Positions 12,601 to 24,406 of a stretch of 60,000 nucleotides of DNA are shown here, piece after piece. This DNA comes from Membranipora membranacea (Eukaryota; Bryozoa; Gymnolaemata; Cheilostomatida; Membraniporidae): positions 9,798,001-9,858,000 of the forward strand of contig OU612068.1 in NCBI GenBank assembly GCA_914767715.1, in the 5' to 3' direction. Position 1 is the first letter of the stretch, and the number at the start of each line of letters is the position of its first letter. Both the position numbers and the translations under genes were made by a program. Under the pieces are notes generated by a model. It was not told where the DNA came from and ran no database searches. It was given only the letters and a program-made list of their open reading frames with translations.

Positions 12601-15600
12601 CAAACCTACCGGAACTTCTCAAATTCCTGCAATTTATAAAAGCAGCAACCATAAGACAATATTGAAATATATATTAGTATAACTTGACAGAAACTCAAAT
12701 ATATTCTCATTGTACCTTGAATATTAAACTCGCAACCTATGGATTTAGAACCTCAAAAATCATTTATCAGCAAACAACTCACCCTCTTAAAGTTTTCTTC
12801 AATCCATTAGCACCAATGACATAAATATTGTCCATTGGATTGAACCTGTGAGAACAAAAAGCGTTTTCAACATGCTACCATGAGTGACTACAGCGAATTA
12901 ATCAAATATGAATTAACCTAGACATGAAGGTAGTGGGGAGCACATAGAATAAGTTTGTTCCCTGTGTGATATAAAAAAGCTGTGTATCAAGGCGCCTCGA
13001 TACCCAGCATTTGCAATATTACTCCGCAACAACAGAAGGAACAAACTTTTTCTAGGTTGTAACCTAGTTTTATCTACATGCAACCATAAACTTGAGTGCA
13101 ACCTATCTATTTGCACACAATTTTATGGTTGCAAATAGATTGTCAACTGTAATTATGTCTTACAGAACTCATCAAGGTCTGTTACATCTGCGATAACAAT
13201 AAAGCAAAATCAGCATAGTAACCATAATGTACATAATAACTCTATGGTAGTAAGACTCACCCCTGAAGCTCAGATGCCAGTTGATCCTGGGCATCAGCAG
13301 ACATCAACTCCAAATCATCAATGAATATGGCACATGGGGTGTTCTTCCTGACAACCTGTGAAAGATATACAACGTAATCATAATTCACACCCCCTAATAA
13401 AGATATACAACGTAATCATAATTCACACCCCCTAATAAAGATATACAACGTAATCATAATTCACACCCCCTAATAAAGATATACAACGTAATCATAATTC
13501 ACACCCCCTAATAAAGATATTGTTTTAGTATGTACATGCAGGATAAAGAAATCAAGGACATTCAAAGCATAGATGGAAGGACACAATCAGGAAGGATCTC
13601 CAATCCTGATCCCCCAGTGAAGAGGAGGCTCAAAACAGGATTAGATGGAAAATTCTAATTGAGCTAGGTCTCCGGCAGGCATCCGCTACCCAACCCTAGC
13701 TTGTCAAGACAGGCTACCGCTACCCAATCGAGACAGAGCGAGGATGGGTGAGGATCAAAGTATGTAACTTCATATACAAGGAGATATTTGACTTCAGTCC
13801 TGAAAAAAGTAAGATATAATATTTTATACCTTAAATAAATCCCTGATTCTCTCTGCCCCTTTACTTCCATCGTTAAATTCAACTGCAGAAGCCATGTAAA
13901 ACGGTACACCACATTCAGCTACAAAATATAATGCATGATAATAATTAGTGGTTAATGAGCTCTTTGGTTGAAATGTTAAGTCGCTGTTCAGGTCACTGGT
14001 AGTGGTATTCAATTTATAGCGGAATGCCACCACCAATGACACATGCTGAAATAAAACACAACAGTAGCGTATGGTTCAACGATAGAAAATATCAATACAA
14101 GACCCATAAATTACGTCTAACTCAGGCAGCCCTTAGTGATGAACTCTATATAATTTACTGTGGATAATCATCATTATAATTGTTTTGTAAGCGTAGAGGG
14201 TTTATTGGAAGTTGGCTCCTGATTTTAAAAAAGTGGATGACTTCAAGAGCCTAAAATAAATATAGTTTTGATCATCTACCTGCGAATGCTCTGGCAATCA
14301 TAGTTTTACCGACTCCACATGATCCGCTCAACAGACAACCTTTAGGTAGAGTAACCCCCATGTCAGCAAATTGCTTGGGATTCTTTAGTAGTTTAGCTAC
14401 ACCTTGCAATTCATTTTTAACTTCATCATGTCCAACAATATCAGAAAACTTTGTTTTCAGTGAGTCGTTTTTCACTCGAAATCTAGTCTCAAGTGTTGCT
14501 AGTCTTTTTGTCTCTTCATCAGCTGTTTTAGATGCGTTCATCTCCTTCATTACTTGGTCAGCTAAAGACTTGACAAGCTCACTCTGACTCTGCGAAGAAA
14601 GACCCGATTTCTTTTGTTCACTTGGCTTACTGCTTTCTGTTTCCTTTTCTGCTGGAGACGTCCGCTCTTTGAAATAAAAGGAGCTGTGGGATGACAATGA
14701 TAGGAATTGACATATAAAATATAGGAGCTTGAAAGCTGAAGCTGATAGTGGACGCCACCCCTGTGACCTGTCCTGAATGAAAAATACAGCAGTAAGCAGA
14801 AAAACTTGGCTGCGATGAAACTTCTTACCAAACAAGCCAAAATTACGCCATCGAACATATAACATCACAGCAAACGAACAAGTCAATATTTTGCACTGAA
14901 GTTTTCATCATTTGTGTCCATCATTCAGATTAAAAGATATGATATGCACGGTGATGTATGTTCCTTGTCTGAGTATTTGACGTTCAAGTTTCATTAGATA
15001 ATATAATGTTCTCATACCTGTATTCTTCTCGTCTTTCTTGGTGACAGCTGTAGCACACAAGAGACCCCCAACACTCACTCCAAAAAGTTTGTGTCCAAAA
15101 TCCTACAAATAAAACAATTAAATATGTCTTGTCAAACTAGTATTTTAGTAAATCGCCAGAATAAAATAATGCTTAATTCAATACCCTATAGGAGCCTATA
15201 TAAGCTTGAGTTCAGTTTAGCTTGTTTCAGGATGACTAAAGGTTAGCTCTCACCAATTTAAAGTGAAAGCTTTTATAAAGTGTAGAGGGTGAGTGTTAGC
15301 TGGTCTAACTTTCACTATCTCAAACGTATTCAATTTCAAATACATTTTTATGATGCATAACAGCTGTACTTTAGACATTTCCCAAAGATGAATATCTGGG
15401 AGCTTGGGCTTGGGTTGGAGAGAATGATAGAAATGTTGCACATTCCGCAAAAAATACTCAAAATAGAAACTGGAAAGAGAAACCTCAAACAACAAAATGT
15501 AACATCTTTCGATAATTGTGATAATGTTTGTATCTCAAATTGAGGACTACTAGGTCTGAAGTGAAATGGTTCCAAGCCAGCGAGCTTCTTAAAGGAAGTG

Positions 15601-17345
15601 ACTACCAGGTCTCAAGGAACTATTGCCTTCTTATGATGAAAAATGTATCCACAATATTGGGCCGATATTTCCTTGTTTTGATGCTGTGATGTTGTTGGCA
15701 TGGTTGAGTTTGAAACAGATTTTAATGAATTTTGCAGCCAAGTTTTCCTGTTTCCTATGACAACACAAAAATTAGCAGTCTGCCTTGAGGTGGGATGGTG
15801 GCTAAATTGCTCATTTTCCCTGGTCTTGACAGTTCCTAAATGAATCGCTCTGACCGTCTCTGAGAAGGATAAAATTATGTGGATGTGCCACTCTGGCAAA
15901 ATTTAAGATCAGTGGCTAATTTTTTTGTACATATAAGCACAGAGTTTATTTTACGCCTTGGTATGCTGCAGGCTTTCCGAAAATCAATGTATCAATGAAA
16001 TAACATCCACCACCATTGATATCAGTTCTTGTGTACTAATCTCTGCATTTTTTTCTGGAAAGCCAAATATATTTCTTATAATCCAAACCTCCATGTTTAT
16101 CAAACTAGCAGTGCTGATGGATAATTTGAGTGAGTTAAATTTTTTATTGACGGAAAGCTAGTTCTGCTAGTTATGCAAGATTATAACAGTAAAGTGAAAA
16201 TTTTCAACGCTTCTAGAGTAAAAACATTATGTATAGCGTTAGAATTGCCCCCTCTTTCTCAAGTATGATGAAGAGTGGGCATAGATGTAAAAATGGAGTT
16301 TCTTTTATATCTATGAGAGGGGGTATTGACTTGACTGTGCTGCTCACGTCCAAAGTAATGCCACATCCATAAATTTTTGATCACAGTAAAGACGAAAATT
16401 CTCCACATCAATTTCTATATAATTGCATTGTCAGGATGTGTGTTCAATGTGGAAGAATTCAGCCTTTACTGCGACATAAAATGTATAAATATGGCAGTAG
16501 GCTATAATGCGCTAATTCAATATGTTGACTCAAAACTTTACACCTTACTTGTGAAGTAACTACCATTATCCTTCATTTTTATCAAGGATTTTGTTCACTG
16601 TTATACTCTTGCATCACCTAAGCAGTACCAGCTGTCTGACTATATGGTGCTTTAAGCTATGTGTAAGAAAAAAGATGTGTTATATACCCACCTTATCATT
16701 GTGTTGATTGTTTTCCTCATGGTCTCGTGAAGTGTGTAATCTCATCTGTGTATTTTGGTAGCCCTTGATTGGAGTTAGAGACAAGCCCTCTGATTTCGAT
16801 CCCTAGAAGATAAGGAAGGAGTATAGATATAACAAAATACTGCCAATCTCTAAACAGATGTTCGCTAATCTTCTCTAATATATCGACCAAGTGCCAAGGC
16901 CGATGAAGTCAAAGATAAACATTGGTGTCTAGCTCAGCCTCAGCTGGTTAAATTTGTTTGTTTTGTTTGTTTGTTTATTTAGACATTTCCGGTATCACTC
17001 CTAAAAAGGTTGACAAAATTGAAATGTTTACATAAAAATTGATGGAAAAATATTGCACTAGTTGAAAAATCTCATATAGAATATAGAAATATAGAAATTG
17101 TAGTTCACAGCTTGTATTTTTGTCACCTTACTCCCACACCGCCCAGGAATGATTATTACCAATTTGCTATAGCGATTTACATTTCGTGGGGCTCATTTGA
17201 ACAGCATTATATGCATCGGCATTTTATTCCCTAGATCTACCAACATAGACCGGACCTTTAAACTTACCACAGAAGTCATAATGCACACGCTTGCCCTGCT
17301 CCTCGAAGCCGCACAAAGTGCCCTGGTAAGGGCTGTATGCCTCAT
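9611..17345 (-). CDS. Divergent mitochondrial FtsH/YME1-type AAA zinc protease
   Basis: Thirteen minus-strand exons (17345-17268, 16802-16692, 15102-15018, 14666-14280, 13918-13830, 13355-13261, 12845-12783, 12626-12474, 11851-11746, 11426-11259, 10878-10675, 10130-10047, 9760-9611) give 590 residues. The N-terminus is Arg-rich without acidic residues, a likely mitochondrial presequence. One membrane segment follows (about 68-84, LFGVSVGGLLCATAV). Walker A is GSCGVGKT (206-213). The zinc site HEAGH (411-415) and the third-ligand region GASSDL (Asp 493) are intact, and the C-terminus has the FtsH helix ALLEKEELTYDE. One membrane segment suggests an i-AAA (YME1L) layout. Odd points: Walker B reads IFIDDLE instead of IFIDE, and pore loop 1 lacks the aromatic F-V-G. 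FtsH family membership is certain; orthology to YME1L is not, and a divergent paralogue is more likely. The ATG follows an acceptor directly, so a 5' UTR exon lies upstream. Confidence 0.88.
13363..13514. repeat. 38-bp minisatellite, four identical units
   Basis: Four perfect copies of a 38 bp unit starting AGATATACAACGTAATCATA and ending CCCCCTAATAA, at 13363, 13401, 13439 and 13477, plus a short partial unit. The array lies in a protease intron and begins 2 bases beyond the acceptor of the Walker B exon, so it forms the whole polypyrimidine/branch-point region on the minus strand. Confidence 0.97.
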
Positions 17346-18823
17346 CTGGAATAAGAAAATATGCAGTGGTCATTTCTTCTCTCATCAGGCACGTAGACAG
17401 TCACTCTATCGGTACTGCTAACACCTCTCCCCACTTGTGGAAGCAGTCTACTACATACGACATTAAATTGAGCTGCTACAGTTCCTCTCTCAGTCCTAAC
17501 AGCTATTAGCTTGGGACCAAAAACTGTGAAACAGTTCTGGTGTCGAAATATCCCAGAGGTCTTACTAGCCTATTGCATTTTACATTCGGCTGTCACAGTG
17601 AGCACAAGAACATCATAGTCGCAACATGAGAAAATCAATGACGATGTTACAACTCTCCAAGAAGCAGCTAATCAGCCCCTTATTAAATCCTTACTCTGTG
17701 ACCCAATCAACAGTATGATGTGACTGACAGCAATAACAAATCACATGTATACTCATATGGTTGGCTCATTTGGCAGTTGGAATCCTTGGCTACATGGAGA
17801 TTAAAGAATATGGATCGAACTTACCATTGTAACTGTTGCTGTCTTGAGCTTTATTGTTTCAAAACCATAGGGCTAGGCTAGTACTGAAGGCTACAACTAC
17901 AATAACTTTCTGTTCTTACACAGACTGTCACAGCTAATACCCTTAGAAAGGTTTTGTAAACAAACAATAATGCTCAGAATGACAAAGGGAAACTTCTAAC
18001 TGCAATCCACAAAGCAGTCAATGTTTTAGTTGTTGACCTCATTGAATAGAGAAACTTACTAACCCACAATCACGCTTCAGCGGATATCAAGAATGCTAGC
18101 AATAATATTTCTGGGATTTCCCAAGCATAGCCTCAGAAGGCAATTAAATGACTTTGCCTCACTTGAAGCTTTACAGATGAAACTATTAGCAGAACACAAA
18201 GTCCATGGTAGAACCTAACCTAATGCTGATTAATTGCGATGTCTTCTGACTGACTACATTTTTCTGCACATGTATGCACATATAGGAGGCACACTGTAGG
18301 GATTTTTCCACTGTAAGTAATACTGATTTGTATTCAGAAAACATAGTACTGTAGGTCTAGCTTGACTAGTGCAGAAACATCTTCCTTGAGCAATTATCAA
18401 GAATATAGATATCGATCAACTTTGCTAAGAGATAAGCAACATATTCTGGCTTTGCTTTTGGGTCAAATCTTGCGGCTATATGAAGTTCAAGTAACGACAT
18501 CAAACCGGCAACATGTTTTTGTTTTCCTCTTATTAATTATCAAGTTTGCAATCATAACATCAGTAAACAACTTCACATCAGTTCATGTGCCTTTGCCGCA
18601 TGAGCCCTGAGACAGAGGAAGCTAACATGAGAAAGGTCATTTGACTCATGGGAACAAACATTTGGTGCGATAGTCAAGAACCAGTCCAACAAGAAGGAGA
18701 CTCAATACCTCCAACCGGTACTCAAGTAAAAGTTCTTAGTCTATGAACAAGCAGGAATGAATATAAATTGACACTGAAGACAGCCAGGCTACAAGAAACA
18801 CACAAATCACACAAGATAGGAGA
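17346..18823. other. Head-to-head intergenic region
   Basis: About 1.5 kb between the first coding exon of the protease (-) and the start of secreted protein B (+). It should hold the 5' UTR exon and promoter of the protease and the promoter of B. I could not place the UTR exon, and see no other coding exon with good splice sites. Confidence 0.6.
18762..18768 (+). promoter_or_regulatory. Candidate TATA box for secreted protein B
   Basis: TATAAAT lies 62 bases upstream of the start codon, which leaves room for a transcription start near 18793 and a 30-base leader. Placement is right for a TATA-driven gene. No transcript data support it. Confidence 0.45.
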
Positions 18824-20609
18824 ATGGAGCGCATCACTACTTTAGCCGTTCTAGCCTTGTTGGCACTAGTAAGCACGATTGCCGAAGCATCTACAAGGTA
18901 AACTTATAAATGACTAGTTGTATACACTTAGACCAAGTTTGGTCCATTTGCCTGCATTCCGAGTTGCTCCCGATACACTGGTCACGTCTGCGGCGTGACC
19001 AGTAGAGGGGGGCAACTCCAAAGCGTAGGCAAATGGATCAAACTTGATCTAATATACACTGGACAAGAATTCCGTGGACTTACAAATTCAAATTTAGTTT
19101 GAGAAACCATAAGCATTTAGGGTAATTACTCTATTTTATTTTTAATTTCTCACAGTTAATCGAGGCACCCTTCAAAACAGGAATCACAAGGAAGTTTTTT
19201 TATGGAATTTCACCGTAGCAAATAGGGGGGACGACTTGCTGGTCAAACTATTAAAAGTGTAATCCTTTTACTCCAGAGTAAGTTCAGCATACTGTTGTCC
19301 AGATGGAAGTTCATCAACAATCCAGAAAATTGAAACTCGTACCAGGGTAGTCAGATTTACACACCTCGTCAAAACTGGAGAGATTATAATCGGATATAGA
19401 AAGAGTGCCAACTGCAAAGGTAGGCAGAACCACATTGATCACTATAGTTGAAATGCCTTTATAGGCACAAATATGGTTTTTAATCCTCAACAGCAAACAA
19501 AACAACATCTGACCATTGATCTGACAGCGTGCTAATCTAGCTGGATAGACAGAGAGACCGTATGGATGGGTGCCACAAATTGAGTTATAATAATAGTAAT
19601 AATAGAGTATATAATAACAAAACATCCCCATTTCATGTACAATATACATGTTATATTCATCTACTTTTGACAACCTCCAGACAGAACCTAATTCCTCTAT
19701 ATATCCATCATTGTAGCTGGTATGGAAGAAAATTTACAGAATTCAACATTACCAGCTCTCAACTCAACAACAGCAGTCCCTCTCATTCTAAATACCACAG
19801 AACTTCATCCCATACAGTCGGAAACAAACCAGCAGGAGAAGAGATCGGTGATCAAGCAAATCTTGAAACGATTCTGGCTGTTTGGTAGAAATAAGGAAAG
19901 TGGAGATATTGTTTACAAACAAAGATGCCCTATTTATAAAGACATCATGGAGTAAGTGAAATATATTACTTTAAACATACAAGAAGTGCCATATTGAAAC
20001 ATCATCGACTAAAGAAATCATGCTGAGTAATGTTGGATCCAAATGAAGCAAAGTGACAAGATTGTGAATGGCGATGTTTTGCCCTACACATTTCAGGAAA
20101 ATATTGAAATATTGTGACATAAATAATGGAGTTGTCCAGGGATGGTTACATTTGGATCGCTGTATCAACAAGGAGCAAATCTTTCATAACACAACAAACT
20201 GAAGGAAAAATGAGATTTGTCTACGATGCACTAAGGGAAAGCAACTCTAAATAGGACTAATATTTATTGCACAGTCTTCATTCTGTTACTGTTTTAGACC
20301 GATAGTAGCATACAAACACGAGACATACGAAGTCCCAGTACATGAGGCCGGATGTCCTCATTCAGAACAAGTATGCTGTGAAGGCTACACCAGGACTGTC
20401 AACAATGAATGCCACAGTAAGCATTTAATATTATATTTTGTTCAATGTCCAATTCAAAGTCATTAGCAGCATGTTACAAAATCTTAAGTTCAGGAAGCTT
20501 ATTGTTGAAAAAGTGTGATAATTCAAACAACTACATACACTGGAATTAGGGATATTGCAGACATTAAACAAAAAGAAATGTACAAATTTCACTAAACTTA
20601 CAATATTAG

Positions 20610-20642
<33 letters not shown>

Positions 20643-20810
20643 TGATTCCAATGAAAACCTCTACCTTTGTGGTAACTAATCAACTACCCCATCACCATTG
20701 ATTGACTGGTACAAAATTATTAGTAAATTTTCTTTTAACTTGCAGATGAACATGATGCTAAAGCCTTTGAGAATCCTAACGTGAAGAATGTGCTCAGTTT
20801 TCTTGGTTGA
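18824..20810 (+). CDS. Secreted cysteine protein B, paralogue of A
   Basis: Five exons (18824-18897, 19277-19419, 19717-19951, 20298-20416, 20746-20810) give 211 residues. A signal peptide (MERITTLAVLALLALVSTIAEA) is followed by A-Y-C-C-P-D-G (Cys 31, 32), I-E-T-R-T-R-V-V-R-F, Cys 71, Cys 143, then Y-E-V-P-V-x4-C (170), Q-V-C-C (177, 178)-E-G-Y, N-E-C (189) and a short end S-F-L-G. Intron 1 (phase 2) and the last intron (phase 1) match protein A, so the two arose by duplication. B has one extra exon (residues 73-151) with three N-glycosylation sequons (Asn 81, 88, 98), dibasic Lys-Arg pairs at 114-115 and 123-124, and the sequence F-W-L-F-G-R after the second pair. Function is unknown. An AATAAA follows 80 bases after the stop. 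Confidence 0.8.
18929..19052. repeat. Palindromic MITE with 8-bp target duplication
   Basis: A 124 bp fold-back element. The left arm (TAGACCAAGTTTGGTCCATT, then TGCCTGCATTCCGAGTTGCT) is mirrored by the right arm (GGGGCAACTCCAAAG, then GGCAAATGGATCAAACTTG). A second inverted repeat in the centre pairs ACTGGTCACG with CGTGACCAGT. It is flanked by perfect 8 bp repeats TATACACT at 18921-18928 and 19053-19060. An 8 bp duplication is the mark of hAT-type (or P-type) insertion. It lies in intron 1 of secreted protein B. Confidence 0.9.
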
Positions 20811-21084
20811 GCAAAAGATCAGAAAACCACAAAACTTAGACTGTAAAATCAAGTGTACGATGAGATGACTAACCTCAAATGTTTTTAAGAATAAAAAAGT
20901 ACCAAAAAACACAGTATCTTATCACCCTAAACCCCACTACTAAAATATAAATCACTGGCATTTGTCAAGGGAAATGAGAACGGTTAAATTGCATGTTAAA
21001 ATTTCAGATCGGTCAGGGCAGGGTAAATAGTCCAGAACATATCACCACATATTACAACAATGGAAACGGGAAATGAAAATTCCT
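20811..21084. other. Tail-to-tail gap between secreted protein B and FOXRED1
   Basis: Only 274 bp separate the two convergent stop codons, so the 3' UTRs are close to each other and may overlap. Apart from the AATAAA at 20890 nothing else stands out. Confidence 0.6.
20890..20895 (+). terminator. Polyadenylation signal of secreted protein B
   Basis: AATAAA 80 bases after the stop codon, in the 274 bp gap before the convergent FOXRED1 gene. Confidence 0.6.
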
Positions 21085-24000
21085 TCAATAAACATTTCGC
21101 TCACTTTCAAGCGCTTTGTCTTGGCTGAGGAATCTATTAAATCCAAAAGAGTCGAGTTTGATGGTCCTAAACTCATTGTATATAATAAGCTCACTTACAC
21201 ATCGGCCAATAGCTGGAGCATGCTGTAGGCCATGTCCTGTGGATCCATTAGCCAAGTAAAAGTTCTTAAAGTAAGGATGATGTCCGATGATAAGGTTGTG
21301 ATCTGCATAGTTATAATCATAATAGCCAGCCCAGGCTGATTTCATCTTGAGTCCTTCGAATGCTGGAACCCTGTGGGCCAGTTTAGGCCAAATCTCATTG
21401 TCGAAAAAGTCATAGTCTACCTCCAGATCTGAGTGGTCATGCTCTTGTTCCTCAGGCGGGCTCATACCACAGATATAGTTACCGCCGAGGCCCTCACGCC
21501 TCCAGTACACCCCGCCCCCAACTTCAGATGTGTCTGTGCAGAGTCCACAGTCTAAAGTGGGTCCATCAGGACAATGGAATGAGAAGACAAATCTCTTTCT
21601 AGGTTCAACGGGTAAAGGCATTGAGCAATCCTCTGCAATACTCTCATTACCAATACCAGCCATGGCTGCTATCTGTAATATAGATATACATACTCATACA
21701 CATGGTATTCATTAGATATAAACTTAGGCTATCAAAAAGCTATACCAAACTCACAATCCTAGCAAGGTTGAAATCAACCCTGAATACAACATGTCGGGGC
21801 AGCATATGAAGGCATGTGTCGTTGAGGTTTACTTTGGCAAAGCTTCAGACCTAATAACAGTTTTAAATAAAGATTTATACATAAAGCATTGAAGGGATTT
21901 CATTGCATAAAGAGTGCCTACATACTTATGTGATGTAACCATCATAGGATAATAAATTTTGGCAATGGGATAATCTGCTTATTTTTTTATAATGTTAGTG
22001 TGATTACAATGTCAGTGGGATTTCAAATCAACAAAACATTGGTAAGTATTGGTTCTCGTACATTCAGCAATCGCAAAACTTGAAGTCCCATACATGAAGC
22101 CTTACCTGTCCAGCCCAGGCTCCGGCAGCGTTCACTATAGCTCCCGCTCTCACAGGCTGTATATCACCATTAGGAAGCTCTACTAGTGTCATATCTAATA
22201 TTTTATCTCTCCCACGGGTGGTGGCATTCTCCTACAATAAATAATAACAACAACTCCTATCATGAGAGCAGACAAGATCAAATTTTGAATTGGATATTTG
22301 GTAGTTGATATTGGATGTAATTTTCACTCTCAGGAGTATATACACTGTTTTGTAGTTTTTGTCAAAAAGGCAATGTAAATAATAGGGCATCAACAACATT
22401 TTTTCAGTGCGACTTCAGAACCAACTTCTCAAGGGATCAAGTTAATCGCATCTTTGACCTGATTGCGCTGGTCACAAACTCTGTAAGATTGCAACACTTT
22501 TATAATATGTGATGTAATTCAATGTTATCCAAGGTAATACTGTACCTCTGCATACTCAAAGCCAACCACCTTGCCCTCAATGTATTTTGTGCCGTGCCAT
22601 TTAGCTTTGCCTTTCAGTGCTGATAGTAGAGCTGCCGGATCGAGCCAGCCCTCTCCCTGAAGTCCTACACTGGCTAGCTCCACCCCTTCAGCATTAACCC
22701 AGGGGTATTTCTCTTTGAGCATATCCTGAGTGAGGAGCTTGTTGACAGCCCCACACTCTTTCTGTACTTGGTGTGATTTCAGCATTTGATCTGCTCCATC
22801 TTTGTCTACATCAAAAGGAATTCATTACAGACTTACAGTTCATTGAATAAAGGGTTGATAATTGCAATTGGCTCACCATCGGCCGGAATTAATTTTGTTA
22901 CATTGTACTTCCATCCTTGACAATTACAATGACCCTCATTGTGCAATACTTTGTTTTCACTCACAGCTATTGAAAACAAGGAAACTTTGAGCAATGCAAA
23001 ATTTTAAATCTCATTTCAACCAGCAATGAATAGAAAATCATGTTCGGAGGCCCCACCTGCCAATATGAGGTATCCACCATGATTGAACTGAACATCAGGT
23101 GGCTTCTCTCCATCTATGTCCAGCAGATCAGCGGATCGTCTTAAGAAATCAAATCCAAACTGTGACATCTCAATATTCTCCTTGCATGAGAACTGCTGCC
23201 TCATTCCTGCAAACAATATTATAGGTCATCAAAACAGATAAGGTTTTTCAGTAAATCAATTGCAAATTAAGGTAACAAGAAAGCGAAAACCCAACATTTT
23301 TAAATTGTCATAATTGAACATAGCCACGACAGCTGTATTGGTCTATTTGACAGCTTGCAGATTTCAGACTATAATCTGTGATGTAATATATTATGTAATA
23401 TACCCATCATCACAAATTCAACCCAATTTAGGTTCAATGTCTGTTTCAAATTTGGAATATTGATAATTCTTATATATATATATATATATATATAGAGGAC
23501 TAGGGCCCAGTGAGCTGTGGTACTAGTGCAGCGCCAACCACTCATATTTGGCATGGTATATAGTTCATCTTGGACATAAACTCATTATTATATAACTTAC
23601 CACCAGCTGACAGCAGTGCAGATGCTTGTGAGTATGTGCTGTCAGGTTCAACCACCATCACATTCAGCTGATTCTGATGCTCCTTCAAGAAGAAGGCTAT
23701 GCTTGAGCCAATAACACTTCCTACAGAAAAATAAGGTTAACATTGAGAAAACACACATTTTTCATATTTCTTCACGCCCGAGACAGACAGCCACAAAACA
23801 GGGCCTTAACTCAAGAATAGTTAAGAAATTCATATGAGAATGGGAGTAGTGAAATAATAAGCAAATTGATTACACATCAGGAAGACATAGTCGTCATTCA
23901 GCATTATAGTCAGTTAAACGCATTTCATTCAAGAAAGCCTTATTCCAATTTTACATGCTACAATACTAATATATAACCATTAAAATTTTTCTCACCCTTT

Positions 24001-24406
24001 TTTGTTTCTTTTTTAATGGCACATTTGCAAAACATTTTCTCAAAAAATTATATAAATGCCAACAAAGTTAACAAAAAATGAAATCAGCATCATTACATTT
24101 ACAGTTAATTCCAGATCGATTTCCAACTGTTGTGTGGGTTGCCCTAAGGTTTCCATTTTTGCCAACAAAAAACAAAACAAATCAGTATGATAATAACTTA
24201 CCACCGATTATAAGCACGTCACATTCTCGGGGACATGGTAGTATTTCTTCCAGCCTCCCATCTGTTAGATCATGTAAGAGTATTTTCTTTGCATCCTTGA
24301 CATCATCTACAGAGGGCAGCCTGGCGTATGCTCTCTTAGGTAGCTGTGATAGAGAACCATAATGAGAGATTGACGAGCTGAGATTCAAACCCAATCTTCT
24401 GAGCAT
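21085..24406 (-). CDS. FOXRED1: FOXRED1, FAD-dependent oxidoreductase (complex I assembly)
   Basis: Six minus-strand exons (24406-24202, 23720-23601, 23206-23057, 22805-22546, 22231-22106, 21672-21085) give 482 residues, close to the 486 of human FOXRED1. The start MLRR matches the human start and is the only in-frame ATG after an upstream stop. The dinucleotide-binding strand reads DVLIIGGSVIG, then VVEPDSTYSQAS. Further family blocks are QQFSCKENI, YPWVNAEGVELAS, GEGWLDP, VNAAGAWAGQ, PVEPRKR, RREGLGGNYICG, SAWAGYYDYN and TGHGLQHAPAIGR. The protein belongs to the DAO (D-amino-acid oxidase) FAD family. In mammals it is a mitochondrial factor needed for complex I assembly; the same role is inferred here. 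One glycine of the FAD fingerprint is Ser (GGSVIG against GGGVLG), a mild change. The gene is tail-to-tail with secreted protein B and head-to-head with the coiled-coil gene. Confidence 0.96.

Noticed and set aside
14667-14886. Extension of the Walker A exon of the protease (reads MTCSFAVMLYVRW...)
   Set aside because: The upstream exon at 15018-15102 joins in phase at 14666 and supplies the presequence and membrane segment; the extension is intron.
19562-19888. Open frame of 108 codons overlapping the third exon of secreted protein B
   Set aside because: Different frame from the spliced protein, no splice or start support; a shadow.
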